Below are positions 38,987 to 49,387 of a stretch of DNA of 64,000 nucleotides, piece after piece. A program made the position numbers and the translations under genes. The notes beneath the pieces were generated by a model, which made no database searches, was not told the origin of the DNA, and saw nothing but the letters and a program-made list of their open reading frames with translations. The first letter of the stretch is position 1. Each line of letters opens with the position of its first letter. This stretch comes from Bacillus cereus G9842. Its GTDB lineage: Bacteria; Bacillota; Bacilli; Bacillales; Bacillaceae_G. Location of the stretch: assembly GCF_000021305.1 (NCBI RefSeq), contig NC_011772.1, positions 3,572,001 through 3,636,000 of the forward strand, read 5' to 3'.

Positions 38987-40738
38987 CAAACTCCCTTTAT
39001 TTTGTAACAAGTACATATTATAATACAAACCTTGCTCACTTAGTAATTCTTGATGTGTTCCTCTTTCTACTATCTCTCCATCATGCATCACAAAAATTTG
39101 ATCTGCATCTTGAATTGTAGATAACCTATGCGCAATGGCTATCGTCGTTCTACCTTTTCGCATTTGTTGCAACGCTGTTTGAATAGCCTCTTCTGTTTCT
39201 GTATCGATATTAGCTGTTGCTTCATCTAATACTAATACTTTCGGATTCGTTGCTATCGTTCTAGCAAAAGCAATTAATTGTCGTTGACCGCTTGAAAATG
39301 CTGCACCTCTTTCTACTACTTCTGTTTCATACTGCTCTGGTAACTTTTCAATAAACGTATTCGCTTGCACAAATCGAGCAGCTTCTTTTACTTCTTCATC
39401 CGTAATTTCTTCATTATACATACGAATATTTTGCTTTACATTTCCAGCAAATAAAAATGCATCTTGCAATACGAGTCCTATTTTCTTTCTAATTTCTCGT
39501 TCTTCAAATTTTTCTAAATCTACACAGTCTATTACAATATTTCCCGACTTAATATTATAAAATCGCATTAACAAATTCATAATCGTACTTTTTCCGCTAC
39601 CAGTATGCCCAACAAAAGCAACCGTTTGCCCTTGTTTCACGTGAAATGATACATTTTTTAAAACGTCACGCTTTCCATCATATGAAAAAGTAACATTTTT
39701 AAATTCAATATCTCCATCGACAACTTGAGGATTCTCATTGCCTTTTTGAACCGGTGCTAAATCTTTCTCGTCCATTAAATGAAATACACGTGATGACGAA
39801 ACAAGTGCCTGTTGGAAAAAGGACAATTTCATCATCATCTCATTTACAGGTTGGAAGAAACGATGTATATAGTTAACAAAAGCATATAAAACTCCTACTT
39901 CAACAGGGCTCTTTAAAGCATCAATCCCAAATAAACCTAGTACTAACGCAATAGCTACAATATGTACTAAATCCGTAGCTGGTCGTAAAAGTAATGCGTC
40001 TAACTTCAAAGTACGTCGCCCTGCACTATAATGTTTATTATTCACTTCTTCAAACTCTTTTCTCATACGTTTTTCTTGTCTGAACACTTGAACAATATTC
40101 ATTCCTTGTATGGACTCGTTCAATTTTGCATTTAACACGCTTAGTTGATTACGTACTTCTAAATAAAAAGCTGCACTTTTCCGGCGATATAATACCATAA
40201 TCGCGAACATTATCGGAATTAATATGAGAGAAAATAACGCTAATTTTACATCTAATAAAAACATCGCTATTAAAATACCTACTAAAAAGACTACATTTTT
40301 CACAAATGTTGATAATACACTGACATAAAAATCTTTAATCGCTTCCGTATCATTCGTTATACGAGATACGAGCGTACCAATTGGCGTACGATCAAAGAAA
40401 CTTAATGACAGCTTTTGAACATGTTCATATACTTCAACTCGCATATCTTGAACAATCTTAAAAGCAATGTTCTGAAAGTACAATAGATTTAAATACGTAA
40501 ATAATACTTTTAATAAATGAGCAACTATGTAAATTACAAATAAAGTAACGAGTGCTGATCGTTCAAAATCCCGCGGTACTAGGTGTTCATCAAGGAATTG
40601 TTTAATTAAAAAAGGCCCCATCATTTCCGTTACTGTCGCACCAACTAAAAAGATAAATGCTAAAGATAGCAACCCTTTATATGGCTTCATATAAGAAAGC
40701 AATCTACTTAAATCACTTCGCTTCTTCTCTACCATCAT
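38972..40738 (-). CDS. ABC exporter half, BmrD/YheH-like
   Basis: A 588-residue fused membrane-ATPase protein. Six membrane segments span residues 20-310 and the ATPase about 340-575. Walker A is GHTGSGKSTIM and Walker B is KVLVLDEATANID with the catalytic Glu. The signature is degenerate, AAFSSGQRQLIAFAR instead of LSGGQ. Its partner has the reverse pattern, so the two form a heterodimer with one consensus and one degenerate ATP site. The start overlaps the partner's stop (ATGA). Multidrug export is the usual role. Confidence 0.88.
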   Translation of the reverse strand: MMVEKKRSDLSRLLSYMKPYKGLLSLAFIFLVGATVTEMMGPFLIKQFLDEHLVPRDFERSALVTLFVIYIVAHLLKVLFTYLNLLYFQNIAFKIVQDMRVEVYEHVQKLSLSFFDRTPIGTLVSRITNDTEAIKDFYVSVLSTFVKNVVFLVGILIAMFLLDVKLALFSLILIPIMFAIMVLYRRKSAAFYLEVRNQLSVLNAKLNESIQGMNIVQVFRQEKRMRKEFEEVNNKHYSAGRRTLKLDALLLRPATDLVHIVAIALVLGLFGIDALKSPVEVGVLYAFVNYIHRFFQPVNEMMMKLSFFQQALVSSSRVFHLMDEKDLAPVQKGNENPQVVDGDIEFKNVTFSYDGKRDVLKNVSFHVKQGQTVAFVGHTGSGKSTIMNLLMRFYNIKSGNIVIDCVDLEKFEEREIRKKIGLVLQDAFLFAGNVKQNIRMYNEEITDEEVKEAARFVQANTFIEKLPEQYETEVVERGAAFSSGQRQLIAFARTIATNPKVLVLDEATANIDTETEEAIQTALQQMRKGRTTIAIAHRLSTIQDADQIFVMHDGEIVERGTHQELLSEQGLYYNMYLLQNKGSLQKAL

Positions 40739-42486
40739 ACGCCTCCTTTCTCGACTAAAGCTTCTAATTGCTGGCTTTCATACATTTCCTTATACCAGCC
40801 GTTTTCCTTCATTAATTCCTCATGTGTACCTCTTTGTACAATTCTACCTTCATCAACAACAAGAATAAGATTAGCATGCTGAATTGCACTTAATCGGTGT
40901 GCAGTAATAATCGTCGTTTTCCCTGCTCTTTCCCTCTTTAAGGCACTTAAAATTGTCTCTTCTGTTTTTGCATCTACCGCTGATAAACAATCATCCAAAA
41001 TTAAAATTTCAGCATTTGTTAATAAAGCACGAGCAATAGAGATTCGCTGTTTTTGACCACCAGATAACGAAACGCCTCTTTCCCCTACTACTGTTTCATA
41101 TCCTTCTGAAAATTGGAGGATATCATTATGAATACAAGCAATCTCTGCAGCTTGGGTAATTTCATTATATGTAGCATCCGCCTTTCCAAAGGCAATATTC
41201 TCACCAATACTTGCTGAAAATAAAAAATGATCTTGCGGCACATATGAAATGGCAGAACGGACACCATGAAGTGTTAAATCTCGAATATCTCGCTCCCCAA
41301 CTTTTAATTCACCATTAAAATGATCATACTCACGGATTAAACATTTTAATAAAGTCGTTTTCCCTGCACCTGTACGTCCTACAACTCCTAGCGTTTCGCC
41401 CTTCTTCAAATCAAAGTGAATATCGTTTAAATGTAACAGTTCATTTTTCTTATACGAAAATGAATCAATGGTAAATGAAACATTACCGCTCGCTATCGTA
41501 TGTACAGCATTTTCTCTATTTACTACATCTGATTTTTGTGAAAGAATTTTTTCTACACGGTCATATGAAGCACGTCCACGCTCCATAATATTGAACAACC
41601 ATCCAAACGCTAACATTGGCCAAACGAGGGTACCTAAATATGTCGTAAATGTAACGAGATCACCTACTGTTAATTCACCTCTTACAACTAATACCGATCC
41701 GTAACATACTGCAATTAAAAAAGAAAATCCAACGATAAGAGCGATTGTCGGATCAAATAACGAATCAATACGTGCAACTAACACATTTTTATGCACAACA
41801 TCTTCTGATTTTTTTCGAAACGCCTGCAAATCTTCTTTCTCTTGTCCAAGCGATCGAATCACTTTCATTCCACTCATACTCTCTTGCACTTTATCATTAA
41901 TTTCCGAAAACGATTGCTGTGCTTTATGAAACCTTTTATGTAATAACGTTCCATAATAATTTGTCGAAATGGCTACAATCGGCATCGGAATTAAACTTAA
42001 CAATGTTAACTTCCAACTAATTGTAAAACCCATCGCTACGAGTACACATCCCCCAACAGCTAATGAATCAACAAGCGTTAAAACACCCGCTCCAGCAGTT
42101 TGCTGGATTGCTTGAATATCATTAGTCGCATGTGCCATTAAATCACCTGTTCGATTTGACTGATAGAAAGATGGACTCATCTTTGTAAAATGTTCATATA
42201 AATTTTTTCGTAATTGGCGAGCTAATTTTAACGAAGACCCGAAAATCATAATACGCCATATGTAACGCAATATGTACATCGTAATACCTACAATTACTAA
42301 TAGTACAACCCATTTTAGTAACTTATCGGTCGTCAATGTTTCATCATTAATTTCATCTACAACGATTCCAATTACTTTTGGTGCTACGAGCTCTAAAAGT
42401 GCAACGCCAAATAATAAAATAATTCCGGTTATGTACGCTCGTTTTTCTTGTTTAAAAAACCACGCTAAATTCATAAACACTTTCAT
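40735..42486 (-). CDS. ABC exporter half, BmrC/YheI-like
   Basis: A 583-residue fused membrane-ATPase protein with six membrane segments in the first 310 residues. The ATPase has Walker A GRTGAGKTTLLK, a canonical signature VSLSGGQKQRISIAR and a non-catalytic Walker B end (ILILDDCLSAVD, Asp in place of Glu). This is the usual degenerate-site subunit of heterodimeric exporters such as BmrCD and LmrCD. It is first in the operon, coupled to the second subunit by ATGA. Confidence 0.88.
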   Translation of the reverse strand: MKVFMNLAWFFKQEKRAYITGIILLFGVALLELVAPKVIGIVVDEINDETLTTDKLLKWVVLLVIVGITMYILRYIWRIMIFGSSLKLARQLRKNLYEHFTKMSPSFYQSNRTGDLMAHATNDIQAIQQTAGAGVLTLVDSLAVGGCVLVAMGFTISWKLTLLSLIPMPIVAISTNYYGTLLHKRFHKAQQSFSEINDKVQESMSGMKVIRSLGQEKEDLQAFRKKSEDVVHKNVLVARIDSLFDPTIALIVGFSFLIAVCYGSVLVVRGELTVGDLVTFTTYLGTLVWPMLAFGWLFNIMERGRASYDRVEKILSQKSDVVNRENAVHTIASGNVSFTIDSFSYKKNELLHLNDIHFDLKKGETLGVVGRTGAGKTTLLKCLIREYDHFNGELKVGERDIRDLTLHGVRSAISYVPQDHFLFSASIGENIAFGKADATYNEITQAAEIACIHNDILQFSEGYETVVGERGVSLSGGQKQRISIARALLTNAEILILDDCLSAVDAKTEETILSALKRERAGKTTIITAHRLSAIQHANLILVVDEGRIVQRGTHEELMKENGWYKEMYESQQLEALVEKGGV

Positions 42487-42577
42487 TTTTTTCCTCCTCC
42501 CTTAAAATGAGCGATGTTTTCAGTTTACCAAAAATACAGAATTTTTAAAAGTTTTAAAAACTGTAACTAACAAAAAG

Positions 42578-42602
42578 AAAGACACTCTTAGTGAGTGTCT
42601 TT
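42578..42602. terminator. Terminator of yneF
   Basis: A 10-bp stem (42578-42587 with 42593-42602) with a short loop and A-rich flank overlaps the end of yneF. Confidence 0.7.
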
Positions 42603-42608
42603 TAGCGC

Positions 42609-42830
42609 TTATTTCATTTGTTGCTTGTTCATCGCGCTCATCATTTGATTGATTTTCTTTTGGGAAGGTTTTTGTCCCATTTGCATCATCATCATTTTTA
42701 ACATTTGTTCGTTAATTGGTGGATTTTTTTGTAAGTAATTCATCATGTATTTGCGGGCAATGAAAAATCCTAACGCCACGCCTGCTACTAGTGCTACTAC
42801 GCCCACTAGAATACCTAACCAAATTGGCAT
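42609..42830 (-). CDS. yneF: YneF family (UPF0154) small membrane protein
   Basis: A 73-residue protein with one N-terminal membrane segment ([21 protein letters not shown]) and the UPF0154 C-terminus [33 protein letters not shown]. The function is unknown. It lies downstream of sirA and tkt in the same order as in B. subtilis. Confidence 0.92.
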
Positions 42831-42908
42831 ATATTTTCCTCCTTCATGTTGTCTACCTTACAGTGTACTAAAACCTTTTCAATAAGACAAGATACAATTC
42901 GACATTTT

Positions 42909-43349
42909 TTACACATATGTTCGTACTTGTTTTAGAGGATTCAGCCATCCGTACTTTGTATTTTCATAATCCATAGCTAAAAATGTTAATTCACACTTTC
43001 TTAACACCTCAAAGAAAGTCGTTTCCATAGAGACATTTCCAGAGGTATTCATACGAATATAGTGCGGTTTCACCATTATTTCACCGTACTCCGCTCCCGT
43101 ATAAAGTGTATGTGTATGATGTGTTCTATCATATTTACCAAGAACGCGCAAAGCTTGTTCTAATTTATGATGAATTTTCATTACTTGCAATGGTTTCGTT
43201 ATATACATCATTTGTTTATATAACACTTTTTTCTCCGAAAGGGACCCAGATTCTGAAAATCGAGCAAATAAATCAAAAAACAAATATTCACGACCAAAAT
43301 AAGATTTCGCAATATCCTCTTGAATTAAATACAATTCATACGTTTTCAT
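42909..43349 (-). CDS. sirA: Sporulation inhibitor of replication SirA (YneE)
   Basis: A 146-residue soluble protein. The position between tkt and yneF and the sequence KTYELYLIQEDIAKSYFGREYLFFDLF identify it as SirA/YneE. In B. subtilis, SirA is made under Spo0A control and binds DnaA domain I to stop new replication rounds during sporulation. The same role is inferred. Confidence 0.82.
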   Translation of the reverse strand: MKTYELYLIQEDIAKSYFGREYLFFDLFARFSESGSLSEKKVLYKQMMYITKPLQVMKIHHKLEQALRVLGKYDRTHHTHTLYTGAEYGEIMVKPHYIRMNTSGNVSMETTFFEVLRKCELTFLAMDYENTKYGWLNPLKQVRTYV

Positions 43350-43465
43350 TTTTCCCCTCCCAATCTGGACAACCTTTTCCCTTCATTATATATAAGAAAA
43401 TTTGCAATGATTGTCTGACTGCGGAGAGATAAAAAACTTTTTCTGTCGAAAAAACTCATTTACAT

Positions 43466-43498
43466 AGAAAAATCTCTCCATGCCGGAGAGATTTTTCT
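43466..43498. terminator. tkt terminator
   Basis: A 14-bp perfect stem (43466-43479 with 43485-43498) lies immediately after the tkt stop codon. Confidence 0.85.
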
Positions 43499-43505
43499 GA
43501 AATCA

Positions 43506-45506
43506 TTAAAGCATTTCTTTTACTTTACGAACAACGTTCTCTACAGTAAATCCATACTCTTCCATAATCTTCTCACCAGGAGCAGAAGCACCGAATGTAT
43601 CGATACCTAACACATCTCCTTCAAGACCTACGTAACGGTGCCATCCGAATGTAGCACCCATTTCGATTGCGAAACGTTTTGTTACTGCTTTTGGTAATAC
43701 AGATTCTTTGTACTCTGCAGGTTGAGCTTCAAAACGATCCATAGATGGCATGCTGACAACAGCTGCGTCAACGCCGTCCGCTGCTAATGCTTTTTGAGCT
43801 TCAACAGCTAGGCTTACTTCAGACCCAGTTGCAAGTAAGATAACATCAGCCGTTTCTTTCTTGCTTGCAGAAACTACATATGCACCTTTTGCTACTTTTT
43901 CATACGTATCATCTTTTGCACCTTCTAATGTTGGAAGGTCTTGACGAGTTAATACTAAAGCAGTTGGTTTGTTTGTAGATTCTAAAGCCAGTCTCCAAGC
44001 TGCAACAGATTCGTTACCATCAGCTGGACGGATAACAGAAACGTTCGGCATTGCACGAAGCGCTGCTAATTGTTCGACTGGTTCATGTGTTGGACCATCT
44101 TCACCAACAGCGATACTGTCATGTGTGAATACATACGTTACTGGCAATTGCATTAATGCTGCAAGGCGAATTGCTGGACGTAAGTAATCAGAGAATACGA
44201 AGAACGTACCACCGTAAGTTTTTAAACCGCCATGTAATGCAATACCGTTCATTGCTGCACCCATTGCGAACTCACGTACACCGTACCAAATGTTTTTACC
44301 GCTGTAATCGTCTCTTGTAAAGTCTTTTTCGTTATTCATGTATGTTTTGTTAGAACCAGCAAGGTCAGCAGATCCACCGAAGAATGATGGTACAGACTCT
44401 GCAATTGCATTAATTACAGCACCAGAAGAATTACGAGTTGCTGCTTTTGATCCTAATTCATAAGTTGGTAAGTTTTGCTCCCAACCTTCTGGAAGTTGAC
44501 CGTTCATTGCTGCTTGGAATTCGTTTGCTAATTCTGGGTATGCTTGCGCATATTCACCTAGCATAGTGTTCCACTCTGCTTGCGTAGTTTCACCAACATC
44601 TTGTACTGTTTTACGGAAGTTGTCGTATACCTCTTCTGCTACGTGGAAGTCTTGTTCAGCAGTCCAAGCATATGCTTCTTTCGTTAATTTTGTTTCTTCT
44701 ACACCAAGTGGAGAACCATGTGAAGCTGATTTTCCTGATTTGTTTGGAGAACCGAAACCAATTGTCGTTCTTACTTCAATTAGCGTTGGGCGTTTTTCGT
44801 CAGCTTTCGCTTCTTCAATTGCTTTCGCGATTGCTTCAATATCATTTCCATCCTCAACACGGATCACTTGCCATCCGTATGCTTTGTAACGATCTTCTAC
44901 ACTTTCAGAGAATGAACGATTTAAATCGCCATCTAATGAAATATCGTTTGAATCATAAAGCACAACAAGACGACCTAATTGTAAATGAGCAGCTAATGAA
45001 GATGCTTCAGCAGAAACGCCCTCCATTAAATCTCCATCACCACAAATAGCGTATGTATAATGATCTACTACATTATACGCATCACGGTTATATTTAGCAG
45101 CTAAATGTCTTTCAGCCATTGCCATACCTACAGCAGTTGCAATACCTTGTCCAAGTGGACCAGTCGTTGCATCTACACCAGCTGTATGACCGTACTCAGG
45201 ATGTCCTGGAGTTTTGCTTCCCCATTGACGGAAGTTCTTTAAGTCATCCATTGTTACATCATAACCAGATAGATGAAGTAGGCTGTATAATAACATTGAA
45301 CCATGACCTGCAGATAATACGAAACGATCACGGTTAAACCACGTTGGGTTATTTGGATTGTGTTTCATAAATTGAGTCCATAATGTATAAGCCATTGGTG
45401 CTGCACCCATTGGCATTCCTGGGTGACCAGAGTTTGCTTTTTCAATCGCATCGATGGATAATGTGCGAATCGTGTTGATAGAAAGTTGTTCGATTGAATG
45501 TGACAT
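43506..45506 (-). CDS. tkt: Transketolase
   Basis: A 666-residue thiamine-diphosphate enzyme of the pentose phosphate pathway. The ThDP motif begins [14 protein letters not shown] near residue 155, the pyrimidine domain has [16 protein letters not shown] near 410, and the His sites HGS ([12 protein letters not shown]) and [16 protein letters not shown] are present. ATG 45506 lies after AAGGGAAG; the longer frame from 45548 is less likely. It is first of tkt-sirA-yneF. Confidence 0.97.
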   Translation of the reverse strand: MSHSIEQLSINTIRTLSIDAIEKANSGHPGMPMGAAPMAYTLWTQFMKHNPNNPTWFNRDRFVLSAGHGSMLLYSLLHLSGYDVTMDDLKNFRQWGSKTPGHPEYGHTAGVDATTGPLGQGIATAVGMAMAERHLAAKYNRDAYNVVDHYTYAICGDGDLMEGVSAEASSLAAHLQLGRLVVLYDSNDISLDGDLNRSFSESVEDRYKAYGWQVIRVEDGNDIEAIAKAIEEAKADEKRPTLIEVRTTIGFGSPNKSGKSASHGSPLGVEETKLTKEAYAWTAEQDFHVAEEVYDNFRKTVQDVGETTQAEWNTMLGEYAQAYPELANEFQAAMNGQLPEGWEQNLPTYELGSKAATRNSSGAVINAIAESVPSFFGGSADLAGSNKTYMNNEKDFTRDDYSGKNIWYGVREFAMGAAMNGIALHGGLKTYGGTFFVFSDYLRPAIRLAALMQLPVTYVFTHDSIAVGEDGPTHEPVEQLAALRAMPNVSVIRPADGNESVAAWRLALESTNKPTALVLTRQDLPTLEGAKDDTYEKVAKGAYVVSASKKETADVILLATGSEVSLAVEAQKALAADGVDAAVVSMPSMDRFEAQPAEYKESVLPKAVTKRFAIEMGATFGWHRYVGLEGDVLGIDTFGASAPGEKIMEEYGFTVENVVRKVKEML

Positions 45507-45801
45507 GCTATTCTTCCCTTCGCTTATATTAGTAAACGTTTTATACATTTATATGATAGCTTCCCACGCAAGATTATACAACATGTATCGACAAATATGT
45601 TGATATTTTTTTGATTTTTTATAAAAAAATCAATGTTTCCGGGAATGTATGGGCATTCAATATGACATACTTTTTCATTATTTTTATTTTAAAAAGAAAG
45701 AGAATTATCTGTATATTTATACAAATTTCTTCTATACTTACGTTTTTAAATACGTTTTTAAAAATATAAAAAGCATCTAACTTCGATGCTTTTCAAATAA
45801 G
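45507..45801. other. AT-rich gap upstream of tkt
   Basis: The stretch contains a perfect 10-bp AT hairpin (45611-45620 with 45624-45633, no T run after it), a perfect 12-bp tandem repeat TACGTTTTTAAA (45739-45750 and 45751-45762), and the terminator of the phn operon at about 45770-45795. No gene is visible. Confidence 0.5.
45770..45795. terminator. phn operon terminator
   Basis: A 9-bp stem with AAAAGCATC and GATGCTTTT arms around a 7-base loop lies just after the stop of the last phnE gene. Confidence 0.8.
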
Positions 45802-46605
45802 TTAAACAATCCGTTTGCGAATCGAACTTGAAATCAAATCAATTATAATTACCATTAAAATAATACCTAATAAAATAATCCCAACACGAGACCAATTCCG
45901 TGAACTCAGCGCAAAAATTAAAGGTGTACCAATCCCTCCTGCTCCGATAACCCCTAAAATCGCAGCGGATCGTACATTAATTTCAAATCTGTATAACGTA
46001 TACGATAGAAAGTCTGGTAACACTTGTGGTAACACTGCATACCAAAGTATTTGAAAACGGTTTGCTCCTGTTGCTAGTAACGCTTCCGTCGGTCCTTTAT
46101 CTATGTTTTCAATTCCTTCTGAATATAGTTTTCCTAACATTCCAATAGAATGTAATCCTAAGGCTAATACTCCTGCAAAAGAGCCTGGACCAACAGCTTT
46201 TATAAATAAAAGAGCCATAACTAATTCAGGAAACGTACGAACAAAACTAAGTACAAATTTTCCAGATCCTGAAGTTAATTTTCCACTACTCATATTCGTT
46301 GCCGCCCAAAAGGCAAACGGAACAGATAAAAATGCAGAAATAAATGTACCTAATATCGCAATTGCCAACGTATCAATTAATCCATGCAATAAATCTTCAC
46401 CATCTGGCAAAGATACATACGACCAGTCTGGATTCAATACCCCTGTCATAATTGCTTTCGTGATTTCACCTGCTGTGTCCTTTATCCCTTCTAATGGTAC
46501 TCCTGAAAAGGCCCAAACATAAACAAATGTAATTGCTATAAAAATAACCCAGCGATATACACTCAGTTTCTTCGGTTTTGGCACAATCATCGTCGTTCTA
46601 TTCAT
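45802..46605 (-). CDS. phnE: Phosphonate-type ABC permease (second PhnE)
   Basis: A 267-residue binding-protein-dependent permease with six membrane segments. The EAA loop reads EALLATGANRFQILWYAVLPQVLPDFLSYTLYRFEINVRSAAILGVIGAGGIG. It follows the first phnE with a one-base TAATG overlap. It belongs to a PhnCDEE importer for phosphonate or a related phosphorus compound. Confidence 0.9.
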   Translation of the reverse strand: MNRTTMIVPKPKKLSVYRWVIFIAITFVYVWAFSGVPLEGIKDTAGEITKAIMTGVLNPDWSYVSLPDGEDLLHGLIDTLAIAILGTFISAFLSVPFAFWAATNMSSGKLTSGSGKFVLSFVRTFPELVMALLFIKAVGPGSFAGVLALGLHSIGMLGKLYSEGIENIDKGPTEALLATGANRFQILWYAVLPQVLPDFLSYTLYRFEINVRSAAILGVIGAGGIGTPLIFALSSRNWSRVGIILLGIILMVIIIDLISSSIRKRIV

Positions 46606-47399
46606 TATAGTTTCTCCCGCAACAATGTACTAATGTAGTCAATTAACAAAACAACAATAAGGGTATAAATAATTATAGAAGCAGTTTGTTGATATTGTAA
46701 AAATCCAAGTGTACGATCATAATATAGTCCAATACCACCTGCTCCTACTAAACCTAGGACAGCCGCTGCACGTACATTCACCTCAAATGTATATAGTACA
46801 TAGGAAACAAAGTGTGCTTTTACTTGTGGAATGACTCCATAAACAATCCATTGCACCTTAGTAGCCCCTACAGCTGTCATCGCTTCTAGTGGGCTAGGGT
46901 CAATTGATTCAATTGATTCATACAACAATTTCGCTACAAGTCCAATTGAAAAAAAAGTAAGAGCCAAAATACCTGGAAGTGGCCCAATTCCAAAAATCGC
47001 TACGAAAATAGCCGCCAATAATAAATCTGGTATCGTTCGTATAAAATTTAAAATCATTCGAGCTGGACTATATAAAAATGTGTTAGTAAACACATTACTT
47101 GCTGCAAACAATGCAAGTGGAATAGCTAAAATCGCTCCTAAGGTCGTCCCAATAATCGCCATACGTATTGTATCTAACATCGCTGTTGTAATAACTTGAA
47201 AATAACTCCAATCAGGTGGCACCATTTCTTTCAATAGATCTACCATATTTGGAAAACCGTCTACCAGTTTTGAAAATGATGCATCTACTTGTACACTACT
47301 ACTCCACAGCATTAAAATAACTAAAATAAACGTTAACATATGTTTCAATTTACTCGGCGGCTTCGGTATTTCATTTGAATATATCGTCATGTCATTCAT
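46605..47399 (-). CDS. phnE: Phosphonate-type ABC permease (first PhnE)
   Basis: A 264-residue permease paralogous to the next one, with the EAA loop [53 protein letters not shown]. Its start overlaps the phnC stop by four bases (ATGA). Two non-identical permeases are common in PhnCDEE transporters. Confidence 0.9.
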   Translation of the reverse strand: MNDMTIYSNEIPKPPSKLKHMLTFILVILMLWSSSVQVDASFSKLVDGFPNMVDLLKEMVPPDWSYFQVITTAMLDTIRMAIIGTTLGAILAIPLALFAASNVFTNTFLYSPARMILNFIRTIPDLLLAAIFVAIFGIGPLPGILALTFFSIGLVAKLLYESIESIDPSPLEAMTAVGATKVQWIVYGVIPQVKAHFVSYVLYTFEVNVRAAAVLGLVGAGGIGLYYDRTLGFLQYQQTASIIIYTLIVVLLIDYISTLLREKL

Positions 47400-48169
47400 T
47401 TTACTGCCACCTCTAATAATTCGCTTTTCTGAGCAACGTCCCCATAAATTTCAGCAAATTTTTCATCCGTTGCTTCTTCTACTAAACCGTCAAAAACAAT
47501 TTCACCTGCATGTAATCCGATAATGCGTGTCGCATATTGTCTAGCCAAATCAATAGAATGTAAATTTACAATTGTCGTGATTCCAAAATCTTCATTAATT
47601 TTTTTCAAATCATCTAGCACTTGCTTTGTCGTAAGTGGATCTAACGATGCAACAGGCTCATCTGCCAATATGATTTTTGCTTCTTGCGCCAATGCTCTAG
47701 CTATCGATACACGTTGCTGTTGTCCTCCTGATAATTCATCAGCACGTGCATATGCTTTTTCTAAAATATTCACTCTTTTTAATGCTTGAAATGCGAGCTC
47801 CACATCTTCTTTCGGAAACAAACCTAACGTTGTACGTAGTGTGGAATGATATCCAACACGACCAGCTAATACATTTTTTAATACTGTTGATCGCTTTACA
47901 AGGTTAAAACTTTGGAAGATCATACCGATATCCCGGCGCATACGCCTTAATCCTTTTCCTTTCGCAGAAGTAATAGACTCACCTTCAATAATGATTTCTC
48001 CTTCGGTAATCTCATGAAGACGATTTACGGATCTGAGAAGTGTAGATTTTCCGGCTCCGGATAATCCGACCATTACAATAAACTCACCTTTTTGAATCTT
48101 TAAATTTATATTATTCAATCCCTTTGTGCCATTCGGATACATTTTGGAAACATTTCGAAACTCTATCAC
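47396..48169 (-). CDS. phnC: Phosphonate-type ABC transporter ATPase
   Basis: A 257-residue ATPase with Walker [14 protein letters not shown], signature [18 protein letters not shown], Walker [15 protein letters not shown] and switch His in VNLHSIDLA. Length and sequence fit PhnC. It lies 95 bases after phnD, with a hairpin-like segment between. No C-P lyase or phosphonatase genes are in the window, so the imported compound must be processed elsewhere. Confidence 0.9.
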   Translation of the reverse strand: MIEFRNVSKMYPNGTKGLNNINLKIQKGEFIVMVGLSGAGKSTLLRSVNRLHEITEGEIIIEGESITSAKGKGLRRMRRDIGMIFQSFNLVKRSTVLKNVLAGRVGYHSTLRTTLGLFPKEDVELAFQALKRVNILEKAYARADELSGGQQQRVSIARALAQEAKIILADEPVASLDPLTTKQVLDDLKKINEDFGITTIVNLHSIDLARQYATRIIGLHAGEIVFDGLVEEATDEKFAEIYGDVAQKSELLEVAVK

Positions 48170-48264
48170 ACATCTTACCTACTTTCAATGTATTATCAAT
48201 AACTAAAAAACGGCAAACTAACTGAAATCTCACACCTTCCAGCTAGCCGCCATTTCACTATGTA

Positions 48265-49203
48265 TTATTGCGTCTTCACTGTCTTTCCATATTCACGAAC
48301 AATATCAAATTTACTATCATCAGATTTAATATATCCTTCATGGGAATATACTTCTTTAATGATTTTACGGCCTTCCTCATTTTTTCCAATTTCAATGAAA
48401 GCATCTTGTAATTTCTTACTCCACTCTGCATCTAAATCCGAGCGTACAGAAATTGTATCGTTCGGAATTTTCTCAGTAAATTTCACTATTTTCGTTTGAT
48501 CAAATATATTCGGATAATCTTTTTTTACAATATTACGAGCATCTTGGAATACAACAGCTGCATCTACATCACCATTTAAAAGTGCAATAAGTGACTGATC
48601 ATGGCCTTTTAATGTAACAGGTTTCACATCCTTTAGCGGATCAATTCCCTCTTTTAATAGAACAGCTGCAGGCCATACATATCCTGCTGATGATGTTACA
48701 TCTTGATAACCAATTTTTTTACCTTTTAAATCTTTTACACTATTTATATTAGAGTCTTTTTTAACAACAAACTCAGATTTATAATAGTCTACTAAATCTT
48801 TTGTAGGAGCTCCTGTTTCATCCTCTACTCCAAAACGTTGTGCTTGCAAAATTACATTAGCAGCCTTCTTTTCATGTGCTAACACGTACGCTGTTGGCGG
48901 TAAAAACCCTACATCTACTTGTTTAGATGCCATCGCTTCTACAATTGTATTGTAGTTAGTTGAAATACTAACTTTTACCGGAATATTTAATTTATCGCTT
49001 AATAGCTTTTCCAATGGTTTTGCCTTCGCCTCTAGCGTATCCGCATTTTGAGAAGGAACAAATTGAACATTTAAGGTCTTTGGTACATAACCTTTTTTCG
49101 TATCTTCATTTTTACTTGCACTTGATTCTTTCGCTCCGCAGCCACTTAATAATCCCGCCGCTAGTACAACTGTTGTACTCATTGCAAAAACTTTTTTCAA
49201 CAT
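48265..49203 (-). CDS. phnD: Phosphonate-type ABC substrate-binding lipoprotein
   Basis: A 312-residue lipoprotein (signal with LAAGLLSGC, lipid-modified Cys near residue 22). The mature protein is a PhnD-like periplasmic-binding fold (TLNVQFVPSQNADTLEAKAKPLEKLLSDKLNIPVKV, VGFLPPTAYVLAH, IGYQDVTSSAGYVWPAAVLL). It captures phosphonate, phosphite or similar ligands. ATG 49203 follows ATGGAGG; the longer frame to 49317 is not used. It is first gene of the operon, divergent from the 5'-nucleotidase. Confidence 0.92.
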   Translation of the reverse strand: MLKKVFAMSTTVVLAAGLLSGCGAKESSASKNEDTKKGYVPKTLNVQFVPSQNADTLEAKAKPLEKLLSDKLNIPVKVSISTNYNTIVEAMASKQVDVGFLPPTAYVLAHEKKAANVILQAQRFGVEDETGAPTKDLVDYYKSEFVVKKDSNINSVKDLKGKKIGYQDVTSSAGYVWPAAVLLKEGIDPLKDVKPVTLKGHDQSLIALLNGDVDAAVVFQDARNIVKKDYPNIFDQTKIVKFTEKIPNDTISVRSDLDAEWSKKLQDAFIEIGKNEEGRKIIKEVYSHEGYIKSDDSKFDIVREYGKTVKTQ

Positions 49204-49288
49204 ATTAATGCCTCCATTTTTCTTGTTATGAAATAAGCTTCCGTAAACATGAAGAAATATATCACATATTTTGATGCACAATTTGTTA

Positions 49289-49339
49289 TTTACAGAATCT
49301 TTACACATTCTATACATTCACATCAAAATTCACTTCACA
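49289..49339 (+). promoter_or_regulatory. PhoP-box-like direct repeats between phnD and the nucleotidase
   Basis: TTTACA (49289-49294), TTTACA (49300-49305) and TATACA (49311-49316) repeat with an exact 11-bp period, followed by the weaker ATCAAA (49322-49327) and TTCACA (49334-49339). PhoP of Bacillus binds TT(A/C/T)ACA direct repeats about one helical turn apart. A TATGAT at 49347-49352 would be the -10 of the rightward gene. Control by phosphate starvation is inferred. Confidence 0.65.
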
Positions 49340-49387
49340 TATTTGATATGATGAATTGGAAGATAACAATAGAAAAGGTGAGTCATA

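Noticed and set aside
44566..45049. Frames of 107 and 125 codons opposite tkt
   Set aside because: They arise from the codon bias of tkt on the other strand and have no start signals.
46103..46522. 139-codon + strand frame opposite phnE
   Set aside because: It is antisense to a clear permease, and its Pro/Asn-rich composition is typical of a reversed membrane protein.
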